64,000 nt of DNA from Paramarasmius palmivorus (GCA_037176845.1 JAYKXP010000201.1:1-64000); one strand, 5' to 3'; shown: positions 23,648 through 35,735, numbered from the stretch's first letter. Program-made: numbers and translations. The notes: generated from the letters alone by a model not told the origin.

Positions 23648-26600
23648 TCAAGCTCGTTGCGTGAGCTTCCACATTCCATCCTTGACGTTCACCAAGCCTT
23701 CCCTTCGTGCAGCCTCCATGAAAGCAGCGAGTTGCTCAATTGTCTGGTCGTAACCAGGTGCAAAGCGCAACATTGTCTGGATACGATCCAGAGGGAGTGT
23801 ACCCAAGTTGGTCAGCATGCCTTCAATGAACTAAACACACCATTCAGTTGTGAGACTACTTGGGGAGCGCCAACGTTACATACCTTCCAGTGCACCTTCA
23901 TCTTTTCGGCTTGCTGTTGCTGCGCGCTAACAGCGGCTGTTCATCCACTGCCGCGGCGACTTCGGGAACAAAACCTCAGCATCTTGAATGAGACGTTCGA
24001 ATGTCTACTCACCTGCTCTTGTTGTTTCCCTACCGGGCGTAGGCTCTTCAGCGATTTCCAGTAATTTGAACGTATCTTCCCCGTCTTCTTTCAAGACACC
24101 TTTATTGACCCAGGTCAACAACGCTTTGATAGCTGCCGCACGGTCCACGGATCCGACGCCCGCTATCAGTTCATCCACCGTCCATACGCCTGTAGTTGGC
24201 AGACGTCAGTTGGCTCATAGAGCACCATGAGAAACGCACTTTTATCAGAGAACAGCTCGATAAAGGCTGCTTCCAAAGGTGGGACATCGGCCTCCACAGT
24301 TCTGTCCTCTAACTGAAGTTCCAAGTGAACGGTACCCAAGTGCGGTATCCAGTGGCAACTCTTGTCTGGTTTGAATGTCGTGAATTCTTTTGCATACTGT
24401 TCTTGGAGCCTATATAAGTCAGATTAGCTGGCAGGCCATCACGGCGATGGTGCCGCTCACGTTTGGAATTGGCCTGGCATAACAATCTTGCTTGTCTCCA
24501 GAAGCGGCCAGAAGTGTTTGGATATAATAGTTGGGTGTACTATAGACTGTGAAAAGATTGTAAGACAGTAGAGACAGCATCGATGACAGTGAGCTTACCG
24601 CTTTCTGCGATTGGACGTGTCCATCGATTCGCTTTGAATCAGGATAACCTACAACATTGACCTCGCAGACTTTGCATTGCAGCACGCCAAAAGCGATCAT
24701 GAGATTACGTGTGATAAATTCCCGCCGTGCTGTGAAAAACGGCTAGCTTAGAATGCTGTCTCGGCTGCACAGCAGTCAGATTTCGTACCTCCTTCTCGAT
24801 CTTATCTGTATTGTCATCCGAAATAGCGAGTAGTCTTTGTGCGAGTAACACCTGGAGCTCCTTTACGAAGAGATCCTTCGAGTCGTATATACTGACCAAA
24901 GTGCTAATCACATCGCTGGGCTTGTTTGTTCGGAAATCTATGACCAGTATTAGATAAGCAACGTTCGACGATACGTAGCACTTCGACTCACCAGGTCCAG
25001 CGTCAAGAGGCTCTGGTTCCCAATTCGGATCAGTGTAGTCCTCTAGTTCGGCTTGTTGCAGGGGTTGTATAGGCTCGCTCTCATCGACCAGAGACTCGCC
25101 ACTGTCATCGTCACCGACGAGGTTAGCGACGATGCAGCGAATAGTGTCTGGCCGTTCTCTGCCGTAGATGCATAAATGTCGTATCCTAGCGATAACAAAC
25201 GGCTCTACTCACCGAAGGTACCGTCTAATGGGATCTGCTACTTTGAATAGCAAGACGCCTGGAGGATCGACGATCCGCAGACACTTTATAGTGGCGACAT
25301 ACTGGGAGAGAATGAGCCGTGTGTCGGCGCCTGGATGGAGAAGTCGCTTGCGGTTTCTGTTGGGACAATATGTTAGGACATTGAGGACCACGAAGAGAAG
25401 GCAGCTATACGCTTTGCGAAGAGCTTGAACAAGTGCTGCCCGTTGATCTACGCGCTGTAAACATTCCTAGCAACAGAACGGTATGATGTCCCGCGTTATA
25501 TCTAGCTTGAACGACATGCTCACCTTCAAATCGTTCAGAGCACCGCTCGACTCCGGATAGTCAATGATGATATCGAATATCTCCCGTGTTCTGTTCAGAA
25601 GTCAGTGGGTGCGCACGAGAGTAAAATGATATATTGTCTACCTCAGATCGCACAGTGTCTTCGCCATATGGAAGTCGAATCGTGAGCCAACATTCTGTAA
25701 CATAGCACGAGCATCCTCAGCTAGAATAAAGGGTCAGTAGGGCGTTTTCTACACAAATAGGCACACGTACTGCTTGTTGCACCTCTTGCGTACATTAACA
25801 GCATCCATGGTACAATCTTATCAGACATCCACGTTCGCAGGCTTTCTAGCATGGGTTTCACCCATTGTCCCGTACAATTGGCCAAAACGTGGGCCTCGAT
25901 GTGTTCATACCCAACACTAGCGATAATACTTTCGTATCGGTCGAGTAGCCCAAGGGTTTCGAAAGCTTCCCATAACGCGTAATCAGGTTCTGACGCTTGG
26001 GCACCTGGTTCGGAGGAAGGGAGTGTTGAAGCGCAAAGAGTCTTGAACCCTTGGACAAAAGATGAATTCAGACTTGAAAAGACGCGCGTTTGGAAGGCAA
26101 GCGTGTAAGCTGAACATATCGTTGGGCCAAGTCTAACTTTGAGAATCAGTTCCTGCACCGCGGGAAGCAAATGAAAGCGTACTCGTCTGCTGGCATCCAT
26201 GCTTTATACCATGTCAATAGTCTCGCCACTAGCCTCGCTATCACCTGGGGATCCATTGTTCGCTGTGATAAGCTGGTGAGATCTCAGTATGGAATGGTTG
26301 GAGGGATGAGGTACTTCGTATTCCGCAATGAACTGTTCAACTTCGTTTGTGATGAGATAAAACTTTTGGTGAACTTGATCTAGAAATGAGGTATGTTGAG
26401 CACGAAAACCACTTTGTCCTGTAGACTCGACGCACCTAGAAATGTTTCCAGCAAAACTGGCAGCCTCCTGCTCTGGTTCACCACATCGTATGCAGCCCTA
26501 ATCGTATCCATATCTGCCGATGAACGTCCTGTCAAGACCAACTGCAGGTAGACCTCTGGACGTACCATAGGTGCTCGGTGCTTCGTTGTTCAGATCCTTT

Positions 26601-26789
26601 GGACGAACGAACTCTGTTGCAATATCCCATGCCTATGAAATTCTCAGCATCGATACACCGAGCTGAAGCATGTAAGCTGACTTTGCTGAAGGAGAGAAGA
26701 CCTGATATGCCTGGCTGTTCCCGGTTTATTCGTAAAAACGCGCTCTGCCACTTGGCAGCTACTTGAGAACGAAGTGCATCCGTCGACAT
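23648..26789 (-). CDS. APC2: Anaphase-promoting complex subunit 2 (cullin-family scaffold)
   Basis: APC2 is the cullin subunit of the APC/C ubiquitin ligase; with Apc11 it forms the catalytic core that drives mitotic exit. Start MSTDALRSQVAAKWQSAFLR at 26789. The cullin-homology core is seen in LVSIYDSKDLFVKELQVLLA followed by QRLLAISDDNTDKIEKEVRN. The winged-helix C-terminus is EGMLTNLGTLPLDRIQTMLR, then EQLAAFMEAARREGLVNVKD and GMWKLTQRA. About a dozen introns are scattered through 3.1 kb. The join between the second exon (FVRPKDLNNEAPS) and the following VRPEVYLQLVLT block near 26560-26580 is out by one base in my reading, so either that exon boundary is misplaced or there is an indel. Assignment rests on the C-terminal half and is firm. 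Confidence 0.88.
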
Positions 26790-27090
26790 GAGGAAGGAGG
26801 GAGCTACGACAGCATGAAATCGGGAGTGATGGTCGTGGTTGTGGGGAAGACAATTTCCAGAGGCACACGCGCGTCACTCTGGGTCTGTTCGTACTCTCAT
26901 GGTCCTGGTCTCCCATAGTCTCCTGAGCCAGACAATTCCTGTATCTCTTTCTACGGGATCATTTCCTTGATAGATCCTCGCTAAGTAAGTGATTGCTTTA
27001 TTCCTCTGGTTGGTCGTGTCTCAAGATATCGATTGTGCAAGTCAGAAAGGCTATTCATTCACACCGAAATTCTATTACTCCGACGGCCCT
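26790..27090. other. Intergenic upstream of APC2
   Basis: Promoter space of APC2. No gene is recognised on the plus strand; short frames here have no motif. Confidence 0.35.
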
Positions 27091-27719
27091 TTATCCTCGC
27101 GTGTTCATTGGTCTTGGATTCAGAATATCGTAGCTCTGAAACGCGTCGAATATTGGAGGGCGGTTACGCCTGGCTTCCCATTTCGACTCGCTCTGAGGAC
27201 GGCAGGCGACAATTTGACCCAAGATATCATTCGGTGTTCCGAGGGTCGTGTTTTCTTTGGATGCATCCGGAGGTCTAGGTGCTCGCCGAACGTCCAGAGG
27301 TATGTCATAGATATACTTTTGAGTATGGTCACTAAAAGATGTTAATTTTCTTAGATGAAGGCGTATGCTGTGACACTCAGCTTGGAACAGCAGGAGCAGA
27401 GGTTGTGACATGTCGGATTCTACTTCATTCTGATGATCCAAGCCTGTGCTTTTGCATGTTATTCCGGAAAAGATGCACATCTCGGGAGCTTTGATATTCC
27501 TGGTGGGCCACATACCAAACTTTCGCCAGCATTTCCATGTTCACTGTTCGATTTATAGACGTGTATATGTTGGGAAACCCCTTCAGTCCACATGACGCCG
27601 AGGTTTGAGCTGGCAGCCACCGCCGAAACTCTCAGAATAACATCTCCTGAACTTTCGTTTCCTATATCAGTGAATCGTAACCCCGAGCTTGCACGACGTC
27701 CCTCCGACTCCATTGTCAT
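27091..27719 (-). CDS. Possible hypothetical gene, low support
   Basis: Two overlapping minus-strand frames suggest a gene: MTMESEGRRASSGLRFTDIG onward from 27719 and a second of 140 residues starting at 27513. The segment FTDIGNESSGDVILRV, followed by HIHVYKS, weakly resembles the start of fungal BTB/POZ domains (D-V-x-L-R then F-x-V-H-K-x-I-L). The rest does not continue that match, and no clean intron links the two frames. It could be a degraded BTB gene or a chance frame. Confidence 0.22.
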
Positions 27720-27965
27720 GTTTATTGAAGATCAAGCTCTCGGAAGCTGTATACAGCCATACACAACCCAGAGGCTCGACCGGTGATGTCACGACACCTT
27801 TCTCGGAAAAATCAAGGGCTTGTTCAAATCATTCGTCCGCCGAGGGTCTGTATTACAGCTCCACCTCTCCCGCAGGGCTTTCCAATCCTGGTTTCCAAGC
27901 AACAGATCAGAACGTTCACGTCCAGGGCTGCTCCGAGAGCCTCTAGAATCTCGGCGAATCTCTAC

Positions 27966-27973
27966 TATAAAAG
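27966..27973 (+). promoter_or_regulatory. TATA-box candidate of the GH45 gene
   Basis: TATAAAAG lies 43 nt upstream of the ATG at 28009, a good match in sequence and spacing for a strongly inducible secreted-enzyme promoter. Confidence 0.6.
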
Positions 27974-28008
27974 CAGGCGTGTTTCGTGCAGCTCAGCATC
28001 GACCCAGG

Positions 28009-29057
28009 ATGTTGAACAAGCTCGCGCTACTTTCTATCGCTGTTACTGCCGTGTCTTCCCAGTCGACCGGTGTAACCACTAGATACTGGTATGCTGTCAT
28101 TGTTCATTCCCCGATATTTAGCTGATTCTCTTCGTCAGGGATTGCTGCAAGCCCAGTTGCTCATGGACCGGAAAGGTTCGAGCGACATCCTTCGAATATA
28201 GATGGCAGACTTATCCCTCCTTCTCTAGGCTCCAGTATCCGCCCCCGTGTTGACTTGCGACTCAGGAGGCAACACCCTCACCGACCCCGACATTAAATCG
28301 GGCTGTGACGGCGGAACGGCCTTCACTTGCACCAACATGTCTCCCTTCGCAGTCGACGATACCCTCGCATATGGTTTCGCCGCCGTCAGTATTGCAGGGT
28401 CCACCGAGTCTGCATGGTGCTGCGCCTGTTATGAATTGACTTTCACCGACGGTCCCGTGTCTGGGAAGAAAATGGTTCGGATCTTTCTTGGCTATTCTCG
28501 TGGATGTGGAACTCAAAATAACTTCGCATAATCTAGGTTGTACAAGCCACCAATACCGGTGGAGACCTTGGTAGCAACCACTTTGATATTCTTATTCCGG
28601 GAGGAGGAGTTGGTAAGTCCTGGATTGCTATCAAACACGTACAGCTCTAACTCGCACTCCCTTGCAGGTATCTTCACTCAGGGCTGTCCTGCTCAGTTCG
28701 GCAGCTGGAACGGGGTAAGTAAGCGAGTTATACTTGGCTAAACACTTCCAAACCACACTTCGTCTACAGGGTGCGCAATACGGAGGCGTATCCAGCGCCG
28801 CGGAATGCAGCAATTTGCCAGCAGGTGCATACAATCTACATGCGTCCTGTACAGTTATCTAACACGACATTCCCTTCTAGATGTTCAAGATGGCTGCCGA
28901 TTCCGATTCGGTATGGAAATCCTCTTTTTTACTTTGAGTTTTGATACTGATGTACAGCTCAGACTGGATGGGTGGTGCAGACAACCCTGGTGTCACATTC
29001 CAGGAAGTATCCTGCCCAGCAGAACTTACAAGTATCTCAGGGTGCTCAAGGCAATGA
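28009..29057 (+). CDS. GH45 endoglucanase, catalytic acid position altered
   Basis: A secreted endo-beta-1,4-glucanase of glycoside hydrolase family 45. Start [18 protein letters not shown], a clear signal peptide. Several GT-AG introns are removed by eye to give [20 protein letters not shown] (Asp of YWDCC is the family nucleophile/base), [93 protein letters not shown] and a last exon ending SGCSRQ at 29057. Length is about 210 residues with many paired Cys, and there is no carbohydrate-binding module. In classical family members the PGGGVGIF motif is followed by D-G-C, the Asp being the proton donor; here it is T-Q-G-C. Many basidiomycete members carry Asn there, so activity by a variant mechanism is possible. 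Confidence 0.9.
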
Positions 29058-29155
29058 GAGTAATGTACGGTATGAAAACGATGTATTTAATAGGACAAGG
29101 TACCAATATGAGAACGTTGAGGAAAGTACTATATGAGAGGGAAAAAGAATTCCTA

Positions 29156-29229
29156 TGGCCAACGTGGGGATCGAACCCAAGACCTTCGCGTTATTAGCAC
29201 GACGCTCTAACCAACTGAGCTAGTCGGCC
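29156..29229 (-). tRNA. tRNA-Ile, anticodon AAU
   Basis: The minus strand folds as a full cloverleaf of 74 nt including the discriminator A. The acceptor stem GGCCGAC pairs with GTTGGCC with one G-T. The D-arm holds the A-box-like TAGCTCAGTTGG. The anticodon stem TCGTG/CGCGA closes the loop CTAATAA, giving anticodon AAT (wobble A, normally inosine). The T-arm holds the B-box GGTTCGATCCC. There is no intron and no encoded CCA. It lies about 100 nt past the GH45 stop codon. Confidence 0.95.
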
Positions 29230-30264
29230 GTTGTGATGCCGCATAGGATGGTAATCATACAGATGGCTTGCTTATCTTGCCCTTTCAGAGTAGATGCTCT
29301 CACGGTGATAACGTTCAACATTGTGGGATGTTATCAGCGATGAGATATTCCCTCTCAGCGTCTTCGACCAGGCTTTAACGCTCTTCCAGACATTTCAATG
29401 CACCAGCCCTCCCTCTCACTCCTGATTTCAGACACTTCCGATTAACCTAAATACCATCAAATCATATCCGCAATATGACTGGTATAACACGGGTTCAGGG
29501 CACAACGAAAAACACGATGGGAGGCGTGCCATGGTAACTTACAGGTCTATCTTTCTATCTTGTGAGTATACCTGTGGTACCTTCATTGAATCCTGAAGTT
29601 CTAGCAGCCAACTGAAGTGCTCAGTTTTCGTTTTTTAGGTCACGCAAAGCATCTTCTTGGGACAGGAAGGACTCTATGAATACCAGGTGTGTCGTCTTCT
29701 TCCTCACATACTGGTCGAAAAGTCTCAAGTTGCGCTTAGGTCCGATTTGGTTATTCGGTTTTGGTCTTCGAGGGCGCGAAGCACGGGTTGGAAATACGAA
29801 AATGCATGATAGAAATCAGGGCAGGCAATACATCGTCGGTTCGCTCATCTTCCATCCTTGCCATCCTTGCCTTGGGCTTACCCACTGACAGCTCAAGCTA
29901 CTGCGTCAAGCCTCCTGGTTGCCTCCAGAAATCGGACACGCTTTTCTTTCCATTGATCCAAGGGAATTCATTTACGAACTTGGTTTCGACTATCCGACAT
30001 TCCATCGTCCGCATTGCTGGTTAGGAGCTTCCTAAAACACGTCTGCGGGAATTGGTATAATCGGATGGTGTAGCTTCTCAATCTGCGAATGTTCAGAAGG
30101 AATCTACTACATTGAAACAAACACCGACATCGCTAGACCTTTTCGTACTGCCGATGGTCCGTGAGGTGCGTTTTCATTCTTCAAAATTCAGCAGTACCTA
30201 TCGTTGACATGTTTCTTGCAGCACACATTGGAATCTAGTCGGTCCCCGGACCACCGGACCGTGA
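29230..30264. other. Intergenic / unassigned
   Basis: Short frames only (for example 29676-29888). A segment near 29635-29690 reads VTQSIFLGQEGLYEYQ in one frame and looks protein-like, but it breaks off at once on both sides. Treated as non-coding or a relic. Confidence 0.25.
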
Positions 30265-30303
30265 CGTTTGGACAGGAAAGTTTCGAACTTTCCTGTCCGA
30301 ACG
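30241..30303. repeat. Palindrome cluster (hairpin-capable inverted repeats)
   Basis: A perfect 12-bp inverted repeat, GGACAGGAAAGT and ACTTTCCTGTCC, is separated by 5 nt at 30270-30298. It extends outward by a further CGTT/AACG after one mismatch (30265-30303). Just upstream, 30241-30260 contains GGTCC..GGACC palindromes. No coding frame is disturbed. It could form a cruciform, be a dyad operator, or be the footprint of a mobile element. Confidence 0.6.
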
Positions 30304-30548
30304 ACTCTTGGAGTTAATCGAAGAAAACACGCGCGGAGGTCGTATTTCCATATTTCGGCCTCTTACATCTCCAGAACGCCAGGGGTTTTGTTAAGACTTC
30401 TGCAAGCTCGAGCGTTTCCCTGACGCATATTCCGCCGTGTTACCCTTTTGATCAATAAGCAAGGAGGGCTTCCGTTTCACGCTCTCGATCTGTAGCGCTA
30501 AGGAATAGCTTTCGCGATGGTCCGTTTTCCCCCTCATCATCTTGCTCC

Positions 30549-31146
30549 TCATTTTCCAAGTTTGGAACCTTTCAGCACAAACTCCAGCTGTTCTCGGCCA
30601 TTCGTAATATCACAGTCGTGCCAATGACATCCCCCATGTATTAGTGGATACTCTCCGTCGCCTTGAAAGACCTGCCTGTCTCGGTCCAGATGGATCAGAT
30701 GTATCTTGCCTATTTTGGGAAGACAATACTTCCGGCAAAATTCGATGCTATACACGAACGTGACTTTTTGTGGTCCAAGCTCGGTCCAAGCTGCTACCGA
30801 TGGCCGTCGTCACTTGCCAGGAATCGTGGCTTCTCCTACAACGGCCAGCGTTCGCGTGTAGAGAAGGTGATAGCGATAGTAGTCTACAAGGCGCCTCATC
30901 CTCCTATCTCGGGTTCGTATCCTCTCTGTCCATATTAAATATTGCTAAAGTTTTCTGGTGTACTTAGGTATGGACAATAGCGGTAACCTTCGTGCCGTCT
31001 CCGGCCTCAAAAGGTGACCCATGCGTCTCATTCTGATGAACTTGGCCTTCGGTGGCGCATAACGAAAGGCGCCATCTCGACACTTGCTTGTGGCTTCGAG
31101 CGACGAATGCTACGATGACAAGTTCGCCAGCGAGTGAAGGTGCCAT
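30549..31146 (-). CDS. Possible hypothetical gene, low support
   Basis: Minus-strand frames start at 31146 (MAPSLAGELVIVAFVARSHK) and end at 30549 (IGKIHLIHLDRDRQVFQGDG then a His/Cys-containing tail). They lie on the same strand about 200 nt apart and could be two exons of one gene. No family is recognised, and no splice pair is convincing. Confidence 0.2.
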
Positions 31147-31282
31147 TTAGGAATGTGGAGGAATGTCAAAGCTGAAGAATGAGGCGTATTTAATGCTAGA
31201 AAATGGGGAGTTTCTCAGCACAATCAGCATCTCGAATCCGACTTCCAGCCCACAATCTCAACTGACTCGACTCGTCGAACCA

Positions 31283-32510
31283 ATGTCGCCTCGGTGTGTT
31301 TAGCATCCCTTTCACAAGATTACATACTGAACTCGTACATCTTCCAGCTATGAAGAACTCATTTTCGGCGACATCGACCTTAACTCGGACGCCGTCTTCG
31401 ATGAGGTGATGAAGTACGCCATGATGCCGAGCACCCCTCAACCCGCAGACTACGACTATTCCACCCATGGCCGCTCCTTCACTCAGCCGCTTCCTCAGAA
31501 TGTCGGTGGTTCCAACGACACATTCGGTTACATGTCCATGGAGTGCTCCCATTCATTGTTCGCCAACGAGGTTGCCACCACACATCAGACAACGGCGACT
31601 CTGGCGCAGACCGCTAGGACGCCATATTCCTTTGGGACATCAACAATCAGTGAACCTTTCATCCCTGACACTGTCAACCCGAGGCTTCAGCAGCTTGAGC
31701 CTGCTGTTGGTCTTGAGCCGACCCTTTCTATTCCTCAACACTCGCAGTCATTACCCCGAACACCTGAGCTGGAACAGAAACTCGTCGCAGTTGGCGTACA
31801 ACCCCAGCCACCTTCATGATTACTCCATGCCACCTCCGACTTCATCACCACATTCAGACACAGTTCGCTCCCCGAGCGACTCCTCTTCAGGCCCGTTTAT
31901 CACGAACCACAATCTCCGCTGACCACGATCGCTTTACTGTCGCCGGTTTCTTCAACGTCTGCTTCACATGAGCGTTCCCAGTCACCGGCTCCTCAACTGT
32001 GTCGCCACCTAATAAGGGGCGCACCCAGAAAGGCCTCTACCAAGAAGGTTTCCAGAAAGCCTCGAAGTCATCCACAACCCCCGGACGTCCCACAAAAGGT
32101 TGACCTATGCAACTCCCAGTATCCCAATCTGTACTCCCCTCTTTCAGGCGCCTTTCGTTGTATGACACCCGGCTGCAATGCCACTTTTTCTACCGAGCTT
32201 GCAGATGCTCAGAAACATTACCACGAAGCACATTGTGATCGTCGCCGCAAAGATCCTCGTAGATGTCCGTTTCCCGACTGCGACCAGATCATGCACTCCA
32301 TCAATGACCTCAGGAGGCATCTATTACAGCGAGGAGCATAGCCGCCCGACGTTTAGGTGCCACCACGAATCGTGCACCGAGGAGTTGACTAGGGTTGATT
32401 CGCTGAAGAGGCATCTAATAGTGGAGCATTACTACTCCGAGAAGGATGCTCAGGACGTAGTTGTCGGGTGGAAGTTGAAGTTGGGTATTGGTAAGAAGCC
32501 GAGGAAATAA
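31283..32510 (+). pseudogene. C2H2 zinc-finger gene with several frame breaks
   Basis: Starts ATGTCGCCTCG at 31283; a 50-60-nt intron leads to YEELIFGDIDLNSDAVFDEV and an acidic then Gln/Pro/Thr-rich region. Three zinc-finger units follow in the 3' half: FRCMTPGCNATF..KHYHEAH, RCPFPDCDQIM..DLRRHL and FRCHHESCTEEL..LKRHLIVEH, and the end is KKPRK at 32510. The reading frame changes near 31800, again before or within the basic linker (31900-32090), and by one base inside the second finger near 32332-32338. The first two changes could hide an unusual intron; the last cannot. This is either a decaying transcription-factor gene or a place with several assembly indels. DNA binding and nuclear location are inferred from the fingers. 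Confidence 0.6.
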
Positions 32511-34579
32511 TCAGCTACAGTGGACTAATTTCACCATCCTTCGATCATCATATGCACTTTATGCTTATATGTGTTGTCACCTTTGTAACTTGTTCTTTAC
32601 TGTAGATATGTCATGCTCAACCACAATATGATCAAGACTACGGCCTTTCGAACCCATAGCTTCTAGTAACATTCAATGTCAAAACTTATTGTACACCCAA
32701 TTCTCATATATCCGAGCTAAAAGTCCCTTTCAGTCGGATTCATCTCGGATCTGCAGTACCAAGTTTCTGCTGCGTATGTAGTCCCGCTAACTAGTTGTTC
32801 GAGGCTGAGCGAGCCTGTAAAAACCTAACTTACTAGCGTTTGAAGCGCCAGAGTCGCGGTGCCGGCATTTGGCCGGATGTGATCGCACCCAAACAGTGAC
32901 ACCTTCTCCTCTGCAGCCACGAATTAACAATGGCACACTCCAGGTCTCTCGATTCCTATGCGCTGGTACAGCCCGTTGGCTACAAATAGAGTCCTCACCT
33001 ATTTCCACGATATCTCATTCCCTGAGGTAGGAGAGTTGCAACGTAGCGTCGTAGCCTCAAAATGGCTGATGGATTACTGGTCTCTTCGACTTAAAGCTTG
33101 CCATGGTGAGCGTCATACATTAATATCAGTGCTTTTACTCGTGTCTAACCAGTCCTATTGCTCCAATAGTCACTGCCCTACACAGGGAAAGCCAGCTAAT
33201 CGTATCCAAACGACGATTGAAACCACGCCTTTCTCGACGACTCAGACGGATACTCACTCGTTTCATCGACACCCAACACTCGATTCATGCACATTGATGG
33301 ACCATGTCAAGGTACAGGTTCGTCTTATGTTCCTTTATTCATCTCTTCTCCTCCTGCACCCTTTGTCTTCATGTTCGGATCAGCAGTTGTGAAAAGGATC
33401 TCGTCTCGGTTTCTTCGTTATCCATAGGGCCATGAAAGACGAATCGGTCGGCTGGCTGTGGTTAACGCTGGTAACTGACCTTTCATGACTCGAAGGATGG
33501 AGCAATCGGGCCCTTTTCATTTCATCCCTTTACCGAGCTTCGGTTTTGCTGAACGATGTATCTTGCATCATGCTAACTTCAGTCTCACAGTACGAAGTTC
33601 CAACGTCGGTGCCCATCAGTCTCAGAGCACGAACATCATCATGACAGCCCATACCAGACTTCGCCGGCAAGGATACGAAAAAAGAGAAGAAGTGAGAGGT
33701 TCCGCCATGCGTAATCCTGACTCGAGCAAATGAAACTACTTTGATCATGAATTCTGGTAAGTTTTAAGACATCTTTCACTGGTTTCTTGGCTCTGAGCTC
33801 AGATATCAGTGCGTCGGAACCGAGGACCATGTTCAGTGGCAGTTTGACGATGCTTATCGGATTGGGCTGTACTGTTGCGTACCGTGCAGCTTCAAAAGCA
33901 AGAATAGAAGACTAAGTGGTGTGTATGACCCGGATACTTTGCAATGTATTCATATTGACGTGCTTTCTAGTATCATCTCTGCGCAATTCGTGCGCGTTCG
34001 TCTATACACCGATCCGTCATATTGAACTCAAATCGGCCATTCTTGAACTTCGTGCGACTGTTGAGAGCTACATTGGGCTTCATGTTAGCTTATGGATGTG
34101 ATTTACTCATCAGTAGTTTCAGACGGTGGCCTCAGAGATTCTCGGCAGTGATTTTCATCTTCATTTTCTGAGCGAGGTATGATGCATCGACTCGGATGAA
34201 AGCACGTCTAGCTTTGTCTTCTTCGCAATGCTCGGTGTTAATTTCATAGGTGTATAATGCTGTAACGACCCTCGTCTCACATCGCACAATACGTTGCTTT
34301 GCCTAAGACTTCATCGTCAATCGATAGTTTGAGGGTAAGTGTCAAGAGTCGGTGCCTGACATCATGATGAATGTTCTGACTCGCCCTCAGGAAAATGTGT
34401 TGCTGGAGCTTTCGATGTTGAATATGATAATGTTGACGACATTTCTAATACAACAGCCCTCCCCATTGAATATCGTACAAGTGTCCCTTCGTGCTCTTCC
34501 AAGAAATAGTGGTCGTCGATGCGGAGGTAATGTTGCTACCATGATATAAGAGACTTAACGGGTTGTTGGGATACCTTTA
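32511..34579. other. Gene-poor stretch, nothing recognised
   Basis: About 2 kb with short frames on both strands, the longest being 144 residues at 32958-33392, with no motif and stops throughout. I see no tRNA, terminal repeat or transposase motif. Confidence 0.35.
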
Positions 34580-35650
34580 AATGGCCAAACCACATACCGG
34601 GGAGTCTACAGTATCATGAGCCAATCCTCAGGGAGAAACACGCGCAACAATGCTAACAAGAATTGGTTTTGCTGTTGGTTTTGACGTGGATGGTCCTGAC
34701 GGTCCTGACAAAACAAAATGAGGCTTGAGTGTGGGAAATATTTTGGTGACACTTACATCACTCCTAGGCCTGCCTCGTCGTTTGGTATAAGGATGGTATC
34801 TCTCTGTTGACTTTGCAGTCCTAACAGCAGGCATGTGTAGAAATTAAATCTGGGAGGAATAGAGAGTAATATGCTGTCTTAAGAGAATTTCAGGTTGTAG
34901 CTTCTATTCATACTAAACCTTGTGCCACACATGGACCAACAAAATTATCTCTGCAACTCGGATCCTTCTAAGTTACGAAATTCTGACCAGGGTCCCCATC
35001 TACACGTGTATATGGGATTGGTTCTTTTTCCCAGGCTTTTGAACTCTCTTCATAACCTCCACTTCACCAGTAACTCTGATCATGCTGAACCACACTTGCA
35101 CAACTAGTAGAATAACTTTGGATAGTACAGCTTTGAGACACTGGAAGTTGATTCAGGCACTTTTAGACAGGTAGTACTTCAATAGGTATTAGGGTAGAGT
35201 TCTGCTTTTACAGGCATTTTCATTTGTGCCAAGGATTGTGCTATGTAATGAGAAAGAATATATTGCAAAGAGTCAACAGCAGCTCAAGCAAAGGAATGAA
35301 GACAGAGGTGTTACCAGTTGGCCTGGAAATGAAGAATTCTGACTTGATTCCGCTACTACTTGCCTCTACTTGCAGTGCCGAAGTTATGACTTCCTTTTTT
35401 GGATGATTTTCTTTTTCCGGTAAGGCAAGCAATTGAGCCGTAAAATTCTATGCCCTCCGGAAGCAGCCAGTACCTGGTGCAGTTCTCCTCCTGAAGTCAT
35501 ACATACTTGTTTGTCATGTAGATGAAAAGAGCATGGCATTGATCAATCTATCACAAGGAAGAGCTGGGGCTCAAAGAGGTGCACAATGGTTACTATTATC
35601 CAAGATAGATACAAAGAGTTCTGTATTTGCGGGTGGCCATGAGCCACAGT
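34580..35650. other. CpG-depleted, TG/CA-rich island
   Basis: By eye CG dinucleotides are much rarer here than in flanking DNA, while TG and CA are common, and no frame exceeds about 70 codons. That composition is expected of a methylated, mutated mobile-element remnant, but I could not find terminal repeats or a transposase/reverse-transcriptase motif. One minus-strand frame (34628-34834) contains an AT-hook-like KRRGRPRSD. Confidence 0.4.
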
Positions 35651-35735
35651 GAGGCGCGAGAATATAAAGGTGAAAGCAAAAAATACTCTTAGATTTAACA
35701 AATCTCAAATCTCCAAGCCGCGACTCCCCGCCAAC

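Noticed and set aside
27783..28125. Two plus-strand frames upstream of GH45
   Set aside because: They cover the promoter, TATA box and first exon of GH45 in other frames and show no motif.
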